Source: Adiantum capillus-veneris
Taxonomy: Eukaryota; Streptophyta; Polypodiopsida; Polypodiales; Pteridaceae
Assembly: GCA_014529385.2 (NCBI GenBank)
Contig: CM043942.1
Coordinates: forward strand, 19,853,991-19,917,990
Length of the DNA stretch: 64,000 nt
Direction: 5' to 3'
Each line of letters begins with the position of its first letter. Position 1 is the first letter of the stretch. Both the position numbers and the translations under genes were made by a program. Positions 46,711 to 58,969 of this stretch are shown here, in pieces. A model generated the notes under the pieces. That model saw only the letters and a list, made by a program, of their open reading frames with translations. It was not told the DNA's origin and ran no database searches.

Positions 46711-49239
46711 GACCAACAAACTAGGCTAGAGATAAAAAAAAGACAAAAAAAATTCTACCTGTGTCACACCACATTGGAGTATAGTTGAGTAGCATAGTAT
46801 TTACAAATCGTTGTTCACGAAGTCAAAGCACCGCAGCTCATATGAGTAGTTGCATAGCTTAATGCAAAATCGTTTCAATAGAAATTACATGCAATGCAAG
46901 CACAAGCTAGAACTTTAGGGATGGTTAATTTTATATGCCTTAAGAAAATGCAAAGAAGCAAAAGATGTTTTCCCTTTCATATTTTCCAAAGATATTATCT
47001 CTATTGCAAACTGCTTGACTGTGTGTCATTAAATATATGCACCAACAAAAAAGATATACGTACCTGGAGGTGGTTTGAAGAAGTAATTAGTATCCAAATC
47101 GTCAAATGCTAAACAATTTCTTGAAGCAAAGGTCAACAGCAAAATCATCATGTGAGTAATGTTATGCAAGTTAGAACAAACCAAGTACAGATGCCATAAA
47201 GTTCAAATCGTACAGATGGGTGTCAGATATCGGTGAGGTGGATTGTATATGTGAGTAAGTTTTCAAACCATTGATTGTTGTCACAAGAAAATTAGAAGCT
47301 AGTAAAAATTTCACCAGTGGTATTGAAACTAGCTAAAATAGGAAAACATCGGCTAGATTCCATGCTTTCCTTAAGGAAATCGACAAAGTTGTAACAAGTT
47401 CTGGTGTGAATACCTGAAAATATTTGAGTTTTGACCTAAAAAAAAAAGAGCTTCAGGCGTGCCCTTATTGTCTGCAGTTAGGAAAAATGTTTTTGGCAAG
47501 CCCTAACTTGATTAACAAACATTACTTTGAGTACTTTGATCCGAAGAGAGTTTCTTGTGAAAAATTTCGTAGGAACTATTTTCGATGATCATCTTTGAAT
47601 GGATACAACAAACACTGAAATACCAAGAGACATAGTAGCACTTAGCTCCACCTTAAATATAGACACACAAATTTCATACCACGTAGCCGCGAACATTAAC
47701 TTCAAGCTATGAGAGACCATATAGAACACTTACAGTATGTGTGTGTATGTGTATTTAGGTGAGTGTGTATGTGTATATCATTGGAATTGATGAGTGATTG
47801 TGTGTGGAGGGAAAGACGTTATGCGACGTGCGAGGTTGGGGACAAGCGAATACAAAGGTAGGGTCCGCAACATGGTTGTATTATTGATATCAATGACGCT
47901 CCAAAAGGGAAGGGGAAGAGGGAGGCAAAAGAGAGAGAGATATGAAATGAAATGTTATGTTAGACATCTTCAAAATGCAAAAAATTTATAGGAGACCAAA
48001 TTGATGCAATCCTAGTAGATCTAAACTAATGCCTAGCTATAAAATGAAGTAAAATAAAGGTTAAAATGAACTCAATGTCTAAGGATAGTTGGCATCGAGC
48101 GTTGTCTGTGAAAGTATTGCCATAGCACTGCAGAGGTTCGTCAATGTGCGCTTCTGTACGCAGTGATACTGGGGGAGAGAGATAGAGAAAGAATAATAAT
48201 AATAATACTTTGGTTCCAGTCACTGAAGAAGGTAGTGTAACTGGGAGCGGGAGAGACAATTCAAAGTAGAGCTACCGAAACTCGCTATACAGGGATGAAC
48301 AAACATTGAGGATCATCCTTACAGTTTTAAACAACAACTTTGTTCACAATACAAAATAGAGCTACCCAAAGGGATGAACAAACATTGGAGCCTTGCGGAT
48401 AGCCTGAGATCAATTGTTACACAAATGGTCTGCTTACTATGGAGTCATACAAAAGTTCTCTTCTGTCCAAAACATGCAAGGGTGCTATTAACACAACTCA
48501 ATGCAAAGTTCTAAGTTCATATCATGCATGCGTTACATCGATGTTGTAATCTATAGATTGTGCATGCTAATTGTAAATTCTGAAAATGATGCTCACAATT
48601 TGAAACGACATCAACAGAAACAAGTAGCTATATTCAGTCAATATATAGGTGCATTGAGAAAATTGAGCACATTCAGGGCTTATTAGTAGTCTTCTGCATC
48701 CTCACCTAAGCAAGCTTATGAAAGTTCTTAGAGGGATGAGGACTTAGAAACAAGAACGGGAACGGGACTTTCAAGAAGTTTCGGGTAACTAGGACACTCG
48801 ACACTTACCATGCAACCAAGAGAAGGCTTCACCCATTATGATACATAGCATAAGTAAGTTCTGAGAAGAATTGCGTAATGTTAGACACGTGCATGCTCTT
48901 TGCCAAGCATTGTCCAAGCAGTCCTCGAAAAGTTTAGTTTGAAAAGGATTGGACTTGCATCACCAAGGTGGTAGGTTCAACTCTCACTAAGAGCCCTCAA
49001 GAGTATCTCAAGGCAAAGGATGATCCTAGGTGCTTAGCTTTATGCATGATGTTGGTGGAATAAAAAACGACTTGTTGGCACTTTTAAAAAAAACATTGTT
49101 TATGTATCAATTCAAATTTACCTTTGTTCCTAACATCTACTTACTTTAGATAATATATGTGTACGCGTGTCTAAGTTAGATGATATAGACAAGATATCTA
49201 AGCCTCCACTATCTTTATGTACAATTGTACAATCAGTTC
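46711..49239. other. No gene seen
   Basis: AT-rich sequence with short unconnected open frames. A box-B-like GGTTCAACTCT near 48971 may mark another tRNA-derived repeat. Confidence 0.5.
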
Positions 49240-49480
49240 AGAGACTTTGTTGAGGATTTGAATAAAATGACACATGCATCTAGAAAATAACTTCAAATAA
49301 GCCTTTTGAGGCCCTTTTATACACTCATCATCATACTATGTGCTTTTCTTTTTGCCAATTTGAATAAAACGACACATGCATCTAGAAAATAATCTCAAAT
49401 AACCCTTTTGAGTCCTTTCAAGTGTGCTTTTTTGAGGATTTGAATAAAATGACACGCATATCTAAAAAATAATTTCAAAT
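49240..49480. repeat. Imperfect triplication of an 80-100 bp unit
   Basis: Three units contain 'atttgaataaaatgacacat', 'gcatctagaaaataa' and 'tcaaataa', starting near 49254, 49358 and 49437. Confidence 0.75.
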
Positions 49481-49605
49481 AATCCACTCTGTTCGAAAAC
49501 TTGCTCGGTTTGTGAAATTCCTCTTTCCTTTGAGGTTTTCAAAGGTGGTTAAACCAAGACTTTTTTCGAAGTCCTTTAGAATAACTAGTAGTGTCGGTGG
49601 GCTTC

Positions 49606-49655
<50 letters not shown>
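49606..49655. repeat. CT microsatellite
   Basis: CT run followed by two copies of 'ctcttcacagagtcttgct'. Confidence 0.95.
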
Positions 49656-49657
<2 letters not shown>

Positions 49658-49739
49658 ACAGAGTCTTGCTCTCTCTCTTCACAGAGTCTTGCTGAGCACG
49701 TTGAACTGCAAGGTGCACTGATCTGAACATCGCTGGATG

Positions 49740-51299
49740 AAGCAGTGCTGACACGTGGCAAGTAGGGGGTCCTAGAATCCCTGCCCCCATTATAATTGTA
49801 TAGATGTTGCCATCTTCCTCCAAGTCAAATCAAGGTACTAGCGTGGGACATTGGATGTTTTGCTATGTTTCAAGTTGCTTGTTCAATTGGTCCCCAGATT
49901 CATGTGCTCCAATCCCTCGTCTAGGATGTGCTCAATGAGAGCTTCACAATCCCCAATGCAATATCACCCTTGATCAGGACCAATGAGTCATCACACACCT
50001 TTATATATCCTTTAAACCGTTGTAGCATCTTTAAACATCACTATGCTTCTACAATGGTCCATGAGCGGAAAAATATATGTTACAATGGCAAAAAGAGACC
50101 TTTTATGGATTCGTAGCATCATATGGATACCATATTGGCATGGGCTGACTTTCTTTTCTTATGAAAATTGCTTCACAGCTTTTGATTGTTTTGTTGCCCA
50201 CTTTACTCTTTGGATTTGGAAGAAACTCTAGGCTAAAGTAAGTTGAGATGAACCGCTTTATTAAATTAATAAAAACTAGAACTTCATTATTAGATCTACC
50301 TACGTTAAAAAGAGACACAAGGGAGCCCAAGGTTTTGGGGACGAGCCCCAGACAATGTCTGTTGTGAACTCTTTCAAAGCCAGCTTTATGCCAGTGTAGT
50401 GGATAAGTGACTAGTAGCCTAGACAAGTATAATGATGACTTACGGTGACAGCAGGGGGGCGGGGCTCTCATTGTGAAAACTTGAAAAGAGTGGGGACTTT
50501 CTCTTCCTCAAAGGCATTGAAAATGTGTCTTACTCTTAGCCTTTAGGCTATGAGGCTTATGCACAGCCACACTCAAAGGCAAGCGCATCTTCTTTGGAGA
50601 ATCTGAGGGGAGGGAAGGGATCTGCAATATATTAAAGGGCTTGGTTATCACTATTCAAATGCTCTACGTAGTCATTGAGAAGCTTCCTAGCCTAGTACTT
50701 ACTTTTGTTCGACTTGCTTTTTAACCCTCTTCGGCTTTTGTTTTTGCAATTTCCCTGTTAGAATATATACCCTGGTTCCTCTCTTTTGGTTGTTCAATTT
50801 CCCAAAAGCGTTGTGCTAGCTATTGAATATTGAAGGGCAAGCTTTCTGTAGAGTTTCCCAACAGATCGGGTCATTTATCATCTCCACTCACAATTGTGGG
50901 TAGGGCAAAAGAAAGATATTGGAGGCATATGTAATGTTGTTCAACCAATTGGATCTTTAGAATTGCCTACTAGCGTTACAGATATACGGAAACTACTCCT
51001 CCGATAGCGTAGACCACTAGAGTTTGAGTAAAACCATAGGGAATTTGGAGGTACCACAATCTTTGCCATCACCAAGGAATCCAATGGCATGGGGGAAAAC
51101 CAACTAGGATAAAGGTGCCCATTGCATGCATCACATGTGTCCTCCCAAGCAAGGCCTACTACCTAGGTTGATCACCGCCCTCTCCCCCCCCCCCCCCCAC
51201 AAAAAAAAAGCCACCGCGCGGGCCCACTTCTAAAAAAAGAAAAAAGAACCCGCGCGCGCACACAACTTTTTTGTTTCATCTATCAGCTACATTTAAAGG
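49740..51299. other. No gene seen
   Basis: Intergenic sequence with short frames only. A C run lies near 51184-51199. Confidence 0.5.
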
Positions 51300-51410
51300 T
51301 AAAATAGTTTTTTACCTTCTTTTCCAAAATTTAGAGGTAAATTTCAAGTTCTATTGGAGATGGGCTTGCAATGAATGTAGGTTTTCTTTTGAGAGAGAGA
51401 GAGAGAGACC
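51300..51410. repeat. Partial copy of the 39.85-kb MITE, ended by a GA run
   Basis: 'aaaatttagaggtaaatttc' and 'gtaggttttcttt' match the right part of 39853-40042. The terminal TTTTCGAGC is replaced by a GA microsatellite. Confidence 0.5.
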
Positions 51411-51521
51411 CCCCCTCACCACTAAAGGGCACGGGTAGAGAGAGATGGGATCGGCAGTGGAGGTCGAAAGGGGGGATCTCGAGGCGAATTGAGGGTGGTA
51501 AAAAATGGGCACCGTCGTAGG

Positions 51522-51598
51522 CATGGGGACTTGAACCTTCGCCATCGCCACGAGAGCCCAATGCACTAACCGCTGCGCCCGCGAGCGACAGGCAAGTG
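51522..51598 (-). repeat. tRNA-like repeat (possible SINE head)
   Basis: On the minus strand, AGCGGTTAGTGCATTGGGCT (box-A-like) is followed by GGTTCAAGTCCCC (box-B-like). Spacing suits a tRNA-derived SINE head. The cloverleaf is incomplete, so a functional tRNA is unlikely. Confidence 0.45.
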
Positions 51599-51837
51599 GA
51601 CATGTGGGCAAAACATAAAATGATAAATAAACTTGGACAAGCCCCCTGCTTGTCTAAGTTTACTTTTTCGTGTCCTAGTTTACCTTGGGCATCCTACGGC
51701 TGTGCGCGTCTCGATCCCCGTGTCCTTGCTTCGTTGCTGTGGATCCCACCGCTTGGCTTGGGCTTCATTCAAGTACCCGTGCCCTTTGATGCTGAGAGGA
51801 ACCCCTACCCCCCCCCCCCCCCCCCCCCCGCGTCTAG

Positions 51838-52248
51838 TGGTGTGTCTCAGCTTAACCTTGAGCTAGTTAAAAAGCCAAATCAGCCGGTTGAAGGGAGGTG
51901 GAGAAGGAAAAAATCCGCTTGAAAATTTTAAGAAAATAGAGTTATTTTGCAAACCTTTCCTCTTTCAATCTACTCTAAAGCAGTGTTCGGGAAAAGTGTG
52001 CGTCAGCTTAGCCTTGAGCCGGTTGCAAAATTAAAGTAGCCAGTTGAGGGGAGCGCAAGAAGGAAAAAATTTCGCTTAAAATACATGGAAAATAGTGTAA
52101 TTTTACAAAAATACTGGCTAGTATTGTAAAATTTCCGATTCAAATTTGTTTTGGAAGGAATTTTGTATGTTTGTGAAAATGATTTTTCCCGAACACTGCT
52201 CTAAAGGGAATTTTGAATGTTTGTGAAATTGATTTTTCCGGAACACTG
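51838..52248 (+). mobile_element. hAT-type MITE, outer copy, left end worn
   Basis: The body 'tcagcttaaccttgagctag' and the right end TTTTCCGGAACACTG (52234-52248) match the inner copy at 51981-52198. The left terminus is lost near a C run (about 51810-51829). The inner copy interrupts it before its last 50 bases. Confidence 0.65.
51981..52198 (+). mobile_element. hAT-type MITE, nested inner copy with 8-bp duplication
   Basis: 218 bp, starting CAGTGTTCGGGAAAA and ending with the exact inverse TTTTCCCGAACACTG. It is flanked by the identical 8-bp duplication CTCTAAAG (51973-51980, 52199-52206). The 8-bp duplication and CAGTG terminus fit the hAT superfamily. It is non-coding, so it depends on a transposase from elsewhere. 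Confidence 0.88.
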
Positions 52249-52249
52249 C

Positions 52250-53079
52250 CCCTGCCCCCCACGAAACCTCCCTTCCCTTTCCTCTTTCAAAAAAGGCGAG
52301 GTCACCATGAAAGCTAGTAGTACTAGACTGTAAGCAACAGTGCCCATGTTGGCAATCCTGCAAAGGCAATCATCAGATATATTTGGTGATGAGATGGTTG
52401 GGTGTATGTACAACACGTCCACCTGTCCACCAACTGGAGGCGTCATGAGCTCAAACGTGACATCACCAAATCAACAAAAGCATTTGGATCAGATGGCTGG
52501 CAAGATACGCAAAAGGCAAAGGATGCAAAAATGTTCCAACTAACGTCGACATTAATTATTGGTGAGGCCTTGAATAATTAGAATTCTGCATAAGTAGTTT
52601 TCCCTTTGAAGGAGGAATAGTAGGATTGATTTAGGCCGGTGCTGATGAGACGATCTTCGCTAGAATTAAGCCTAGATTTGCCTTCTGAATGATTAATTTG
52701 ATGCCGAAAGAGGATCTAGCTGCATGTACGAAGCAAAAGGAGTCTCGATCCCATGATCACTGTAGGGTAAATGGACGTGGTCAGGAAAGGGAGCCTAGGC
52801 AGCTATGATTGCAGAGGCTTTATCCCATAACTAAGCTTGTCAAAAATTAGAGTGCAATAGCCTCCTAATCCAAAGAGCGGCATGGCATACTTATACAGTG
52901 GGCATGGACCTTTGCGGCCTCAAATCCACTGTTGGGGATTGGGGTGCACGCGCTCAACGTGGTGTTGTTGCTTCCTCTCTCAGCCTGCCTTGTTGCAAGC
53001 ACTACACAGTTGTCAACACTTTGGTGGAAGAATATTCATTTCAACACATTTCTTACATCTTGCCTTGCTATATATTTAG
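52250..53079. other. No gene seen
   Basis: Only short open frames without recognisable domains. Confidence 0.5.
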
Positions 53080-55060
53080 AAGTCATCACTTAAACCTTTC
53101 ATCCATATGTTGAAATGCTTATTAGAAAGTAAAAGGTGTCTAAGCATAAATACATACAAATAATAATGGCCTATGATCACGAACTCTAATGAGATTCCAA
53201 AAGAAAGAATAAATAGCATAGACACTTTTGTTGTGATCATTTATCGTGGCCTAAATTTTAAATATATTGTACTCATGGTGGCTAGCTGGTCGGCAAGTCA
53301 TCACTCTGCTAAGTCAGCACATGCTTCGTGCCCACTCAACCCAATCACCTAACGCAGTTCTTGCTTTGCGACCACGCACTAAGATATAACATGAATTGTA
53401 AGATGGGAGGATTCAAGAAAAAATAAGGATTCATCTATCTGGGTGTGCGTTATGGATTTGGTAAAGTTGATGATTGTTCTTCTTCCTTGTGTGTAGTAGA
53501 GCCTAGCCCACTACTAAATTCAAGAATGCATGCATGCATTTTAGAGCATGCCTTTTTAAATTTCCTTCTACATTAATGCAGATAAAAGCGCTTCCCCATA
53601 CACCGTTAAAAGATGCACGCGGGGGCCCCTTTAGCATTGGTGCTCACACCCTCAACTAACACTTAGAACTTGACTACTTATGGAAAAACACATACATAGA
53701 TAGCAAGGTACATGTGAGATAAACGGCAAAAGGGATCACACCGTGTAACCTCCTCAAATCCCCCAACCCAAACAAGAATTAATACCAAAACAATCCTTCA
53801 AACAATCCTTATGTACGGCGATCTATATCGTTGAGATACCAAGCTCAACACATGTACACCTGGATGACTTCTTGCCTTCATTGATCACTAGCACAAGATA
53901 GAAGACACGATATCGTGTCACTTTGTGGGTACGGTGTGAAAATTAAAGTTTATATTTCATTAATGCATTTTGGTATGAGTTATGGTTCACATTACAAATC
54001 ACTAATTTTGACAAGGCTTGCTAAATTGTATTCCAAAATGGCATCAAAGGTGCTTTTTCTTGAAGAGTTACTACGGAAACATTCCCCATTTGGGTCAGTA
54101 CAGTCTGCACTTGAGGTATTGCATGTGTGTACATTCCATTTACCCAAAAGTCATCACTTGAACCTTTCATCCATAGCATAGATACTTTTGTTGTGATCAT
54201 TTATCGTGGCCTAAATTTTAAATATATTGTACTGATGGTGGCTAGGTCGGCAAGTCATCACTGCTAAGTCAATACATGCTTCATGGCCCACTCAACCCAA
54301 TCACCTAACATAGTTCTTGCTTTGCGACCACGCACTAAGATGTAACATGAGTTGTAAGATGGGAGGATTCAAGAAAAAATAAGGATTCATCTATTCGGGT
54401 GTATGTTATGGATTTGGTAAAGTTGATGATTGTTCTTCTTCCTTGTGTGTAGTAGAGCCTAGCCCACTACTAAATTGAAGAATGCAGGCATGCATTTTAG
54501 CTCTACATTAATGCATATAAAAGCGCTTCCCCATACACCGTTAAAAAGATGCACGAGGGGGGCCCTTCAACATTGGTGCTCACACCCTCAACTAACAGTT
54601 AGAACTTGACTACTTATGGCAAAACACATACATAGATAGCAAGGTATATGTGAGATAAATGGCAAAAGGGAGCACACTGTGTAACCTCCTCAAATCCCCC
54701 AGCCCAGATAGGAATTAGTACCCAAACAATACTTCGAACAATCCAAATGTACGGCCATCTATATCGTTGAGATACCAAGCTCAACACATGGTACACTTGG
54801 ATGACTTCTTGCCTTCATTGATCACTAGCACAAGATAGAAGACATGATGTCGTGCCACTTTGTGGATACGGTGTGAAAATCAAAGTTTATATTGCATTTA
54901 TGCATTTTGGTATGAGTTATGGTTCACATTACAAATCACTAATTTTGACAAGGGCTTGCTAAATGGTATTCTAAAATGGCATCAAAGGTGCTTTTTCTTG
55001 AAGAGTTACTAAGGAAACATTCCCCATTCAAGTCAGTACAGTCTGCACTTCAGGTATACA
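53080..55060. repeat. Tandem segmental duplication of about 0.96 kb
   Basis: Positions 53215-54174 are repeated from 54175 to about 55060, with scattered substitutions and small indels. A 28-bp piece ('agtcatcacttaaaccttt') at 53080 matches the unit boundary at 54148. Both copies hold an exon-like string starting MASKVLFLEELLRKHSPF (54039 and 54976), ending at a GGT or AGGT donor-like site. I do not recognise that protein. Confidence 0.75.
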
Positions 55061-55140
55061 TTCCATTTACCCAATCAAAAGCAAACACACATTGGCAACA
55101 ATGTGGGGGGGCCTTGAGAGGGTTGGTTGGGACCCCATCG

Positions 55141-55142
<2 letters not shown>

Positions 55143-55212
<70 letters not shown>

Positions 55213-55253
55213 CATATCTCTACCTTTCTCTTATTCTTCCTGTACATATATTT

Positions 55254-55321
<68 letters not shown>
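55143..55321. repeat. Two long CT microsatellites
   Basis: CT runs at 55143-55210 and 55255-55321. Confidence 0.95.
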
Positions 55322-55324
<3 letters not shown>

Positions 55325-55458
55325 CCCTCTCTCCACAAGGAAATAAAAGAAACCATCTTTCAAGCTAAAAAAAAATTCATTAACACAAGGAAAGAAGTGA
55401 AGATTTATGGAAGTGTAAAACCTAGATTTTTGCCATTTCAATTCCGTTGCACTTGACA

Positions 55459-55475
55459 TTGGTATCAGAGCTATG
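55459..55475 (+). other. Primer-binding-site-like sequence (initiator tRNA-Met)
   Basis: TTGGTATCAGAGCTATG is the usual plant LTR-retroelement primer-binding site, placed just after a CA as an LTR end would be. No gag frame follows clearly, so this may be a lone remnant. Confidence 0.45.
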
Positions 55476-55739
55476 TGATATTTTTGCACTGATGTGCTAG
55501 TCTCTGAAAAGATTTTCTCTAGTATTTGAGTGTCTATTGTTGTGTTCTGCCCAAGGAGGCTTCTCTCACTCAGGGAACTACAAGACCTACCATTACGTGT
55601 AGGACCATGCGCATTGAGTGTAAGTGTAGGAAATGCAAACACTATATACCAGGGGTTAGAGTTGTGGTGCACATGATGTGAAAGGGTAGTTGACCTGGTG
55701 TGCACTCTCAACCACCTCAACATTAAATAAATCCTAGCA

Positions 55740-56399
55740 TGTATATTTGCAGTTTAAATTTTTTGACATGAAAGATTTCATCATTGAAGACATGCATTGG
55801 AAACATGAAGATGTTGATTGCAAGTATCAGGATTCGTTTGGACATTTCTACATCACTCGCGGGAGCCTCTCTCTCCCAAAATTATCCATGGAGGATATCA
55901 TCTAGAAGACCCTTCATTTGATACCATCTATGGCATGCATGGAGTTCAGTACCTGTACCTCACCTTAAGTAAGAGGGGATGTCACATGCACATGGCTCTG
56001 TGTGCCACGTGGATATGATTCATCAAGTTCAAGGGCCAAATTTTTGAATACAACAAATTTCAAATCTATGCATCCCAACAATAAATGGCCTAACTACACA
56101 TAGGCAAAGCTAGTCGAGGGCCAAAAACTGCATGAAAAGCATGAAGGAGGCACAACAGTCAAAAACCTACAAATTTATGATACTTGATTGAACACTTTTA
56201 TGTTTTTACATGAGTTGAACCGTATATACAAGTGACCCTTGAGAAAACTCAATTATGGGCACTCAAGGCAACCCGAAAACTGGCGCTACACTAGCGACTT
56301 GCACAACATGTATATATGCTAGAAAACCCACAAAAATAAAGTTCACACACCCTTAGAATCCCATATGTACAAATTTAAAAATAAACACGGTGTTCAAAA
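55740..56399. other. No gene seen
   Basis: Possibly the decayed interior of a retroelement; frames are broken and unrecognised. Confidence 0.4.
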
Positions 56400-57420
56400 T
56401 GCGCTCTCAACATAGTTTGCCACACCCCTGCTTGCTAGATCATTTATGAGATCACTAGCAGAAAGGAGAACATGTAAACCAAGTGATGGAGCCTCCAATT
56501 CATCTTCATAATCAGTCACACGATCAAAAAATTATTCAAATCAAGACTCCTCCTCAACCACAACCATCAACCTTGCAACATACTTCTTTAACTTGTAGCC
56601 ATTCATACGTTCTTTATGCGGGGTACCATCCAAGTTAGCAAGCTGACACCATTTGAAAACCTACTTAAAACCAAGAAAGAACCTTGCCACTTGATTTGAA
56701 ACTTCTTTCAAAAATTATTATCAAGCTTTCTATATATTGTAACAAAGAACCATGTCATCCTTCTTGATGTCTTTGTCTTTCACCTTCTCATTTGCCTCAT
56801 AGTGCTCAAAAGCAAGCAATATGTCCAATTGTGCATGTGAAAATACAAAAGCCTCTATTTGAGTGCATCATGAGGCTCATCTTCAAGCTTTAATATCAGC
56901 GTCAAAGCTGGTATCTCCACTTCAATAGGAAGCAAATCCTTTTTGCCAAAAACTAGGTAGAAGGGGAGAAACTAGTACTTGATTTGATGGAAGTCCTGCA
57001 AGCCCATAGAGCACAAGGTAGCTCTAATTATAAATCCCAAGTCTTCACATTATTATTTCTTTCATCTTTGTAAGCATCCTTATGAGCTCTCCATTAGACC
57101 TTTCATTCATACCATTACATTGGGGATAATACGGAGTAGTAAACTTGGATGCACATGAAGTTTCTCACATAGATAATCCACCAGCTCTGAAACCTCGACC
57201 CTTGTCAAAAAGTGACTCCAATGGCATGCCAAATTTGCAAAAAATATCTTCATATATTTGCTTGTGAGTTGCTTAACAGTTTGGGCTTCGGCCCACCTAG
57301 ATAGATAGTCAAAAACGATAATCATGTAACATTAAATGCCTCTAGCTGTCAAAGGTAGAGGACCTATTGCATTAGTGACCCAATTATCAAGCACATCATG
57401 TGCCACAATGGTGCCTCTAA
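56400..57420 (-). pseudogene. Ty3/gypsy integrase C-terminal region, decayed
   Basis: On the minus strand 'MIIVFDYLSRWAEAQTVKQL' (57325-57266) is the integrase core. The frame then breaks and continues with 'LPSNQVLVSPLLPSFW' near 56980-56930 and 'KDKDIKKDDMVLCYNI' near 56770-56720, the usual post-core segment. Several stops and shifts are present. LTRs are not visible. Confidence 0.75.
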
Positions 57421-57489
57421 ATTTTGGTTTAGAACCCTAGCTACCATTCTTTAGCATTCTTCACAAGACCTGCATCAATGATGAATCAC

Positions 57490-58020
57490 CTTTGATAATG
57501 GTGTAAGGGAAATCCTTGTTTAAGAAATTTGGATTAGTGCCAGGGATGACAATACAAACACTTGCCAACTTGAATACTTTGGCTATATCCAAGACATCTT
57601 GAAAATTAGCTTCAAAAGGTTTGATATTTTCATTTTTGATATGAAGTGGTTCAATGTTATTACTGGTGGTCTCAATGCAAATGTGCACAAAGATAGGAAT
57701 GGAGTGATTCAAGTCAACTCTAGGCGTGTGTGGATAAATGATCGGGATACATTTGTTCTTCCACAGCATTTTGAATAGGTTGTGTTTATTATAGATCCAA
57801 TATTGAAGGAAAAAGACAAAGAAGATTTGAGTAAACCATGTTGTCTCTTTGTCATCCAAGTCTCTCCATGGAGTAAACAAGTCTGCAAAGGACTGGAGGT
57901 TGAGAATGAAGAGACACATGAGCTCCATGCACTCATTAGGAAGAGGATGGGGTCTACGAGGGCCTCTTTATTTTCCATGATATTATGGAGGTTATTAACA
58001 TTTGGATGAATAGATACATG
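57490..58020 (+). pseudogene. CACTA-C tnp2 relic, DUF4216 part
   Basis: A plus-strand frame gives 'LEYFGYIQDILKI', 'FDIFIFDMKWFNVITGG' and 'RVWINDRDTFVLPQHFE', matching the young elements' 'TYFGMLQEILRIDYRG' and 'KWTDLRDTFVLPEHCEQ'. The next codon is TAG where CAA/CAG is expected. The frame runs straight on into 'VVFIIDPILKE' with no intron, whereas elements 1-3 have one here. It is too diverged and broken to work. Confidence 0.7.
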
Positions 58021-58397
58021 CCATGTGTGCAAGAATGGTGGGTGTGTAAGAGAGGTGTAAGAGTGGTGAACGAATGCACCTTCCCCCCCAAAAACGGGGA
58101 GGACAAATTTATGACTTTCGGCCTTCCATAACTCCTACATATGATCTCCAATTTGAGTGGAGATTATAGATCTAGAATCTACATGCCGAGCTCTTTCCAT
58201 AGACATGTTACTTGATATACTTTTGCCTACTAGATTTTAAATTTCATTTTGGGGGAAAAATTTGAATTCAAATAAACTAGCTGTTTTACCTGTTTGAATT
58301 CAAAAGTTTCCTTTGATTGCTTTCTTAATATAAAGGTTTGACTTCCTTAAACTACCAAATAAAGAGGCCATCCTAGACTCCATTCTCTTCCTAATGG

Positions 58398-58616
58398 ATT
58401 GTTGATGATCAAGATGAGGAGTCTAAGCTTGAATTCGGTGCTCTTTTCAAGCCCATGCTTGAACCTGCAGATGAGAAATCAAATATTGAGATAGATACAG
58501 AGCTGGATGGAGCCATGGATTTTGATGACAAAGATACAGAAGTTCACATAGATATAGATGTCTTTGGTGCATCATCTCTCATAGAAGATGAGAGATTGAC
58601 TAGTTATTTTTGTTAA
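58398..58616 (+). pseudogene. CACTA-C tnp2 relic, acidic C-terminal tail
   Basis: An open frame starting IVDDQDEESKLEFG, very acidic, ending 'LIEDERLTSYFC' and TAA at 58614-58616. In position and character it matches the tail of exon 6 in elements 1-3 (rich in E/D, 'ELCEDEREIS'). It is separated from the DUF4216 part by about 380 bp of unrecognised DNA. Confidence 0.5.
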
Positions 58617-58969
58617 GAGCTCTCTTGTAATGTCTACTTTTGATTAATGAATTTTAATTACTATCCAACAATGAGTTTCAAATGATTTGTGGTTTATTTG
58701 TGTTGATTGAGATGTTTGTATATGTTGGCAAATTAGTTTTTGTAGCCATGGCAGATGACAAGGAGCCATACTCTCCAAGTTACTCAAGTCGACATGTCAC
58801 TGGGATAAATACGGACTTTCTTCTCACAGTTTTCCCAAGAGCAGTGTGCGTGCACACAATATTATCCAATCACATCAACTATAGTGTCACACCTCAGACT
58901 AGTGTCCCAATTACATCAACTGGTCAATCTACACCAGAGACTATGCTTTCTCATTTCTCTTTGAGATGA

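Noticed and set aside
50103-50471. 122-codon minus-strand open frame
   Set aside because: No recognisable domain, mixed composition and no splice or start context; chance is likely.
57461-57928. 155-codon minus-strand open frame
   Set aside because: It is antisense to the CACTA-C DUF4216 relic, which explains the sequence better on the plus strand.
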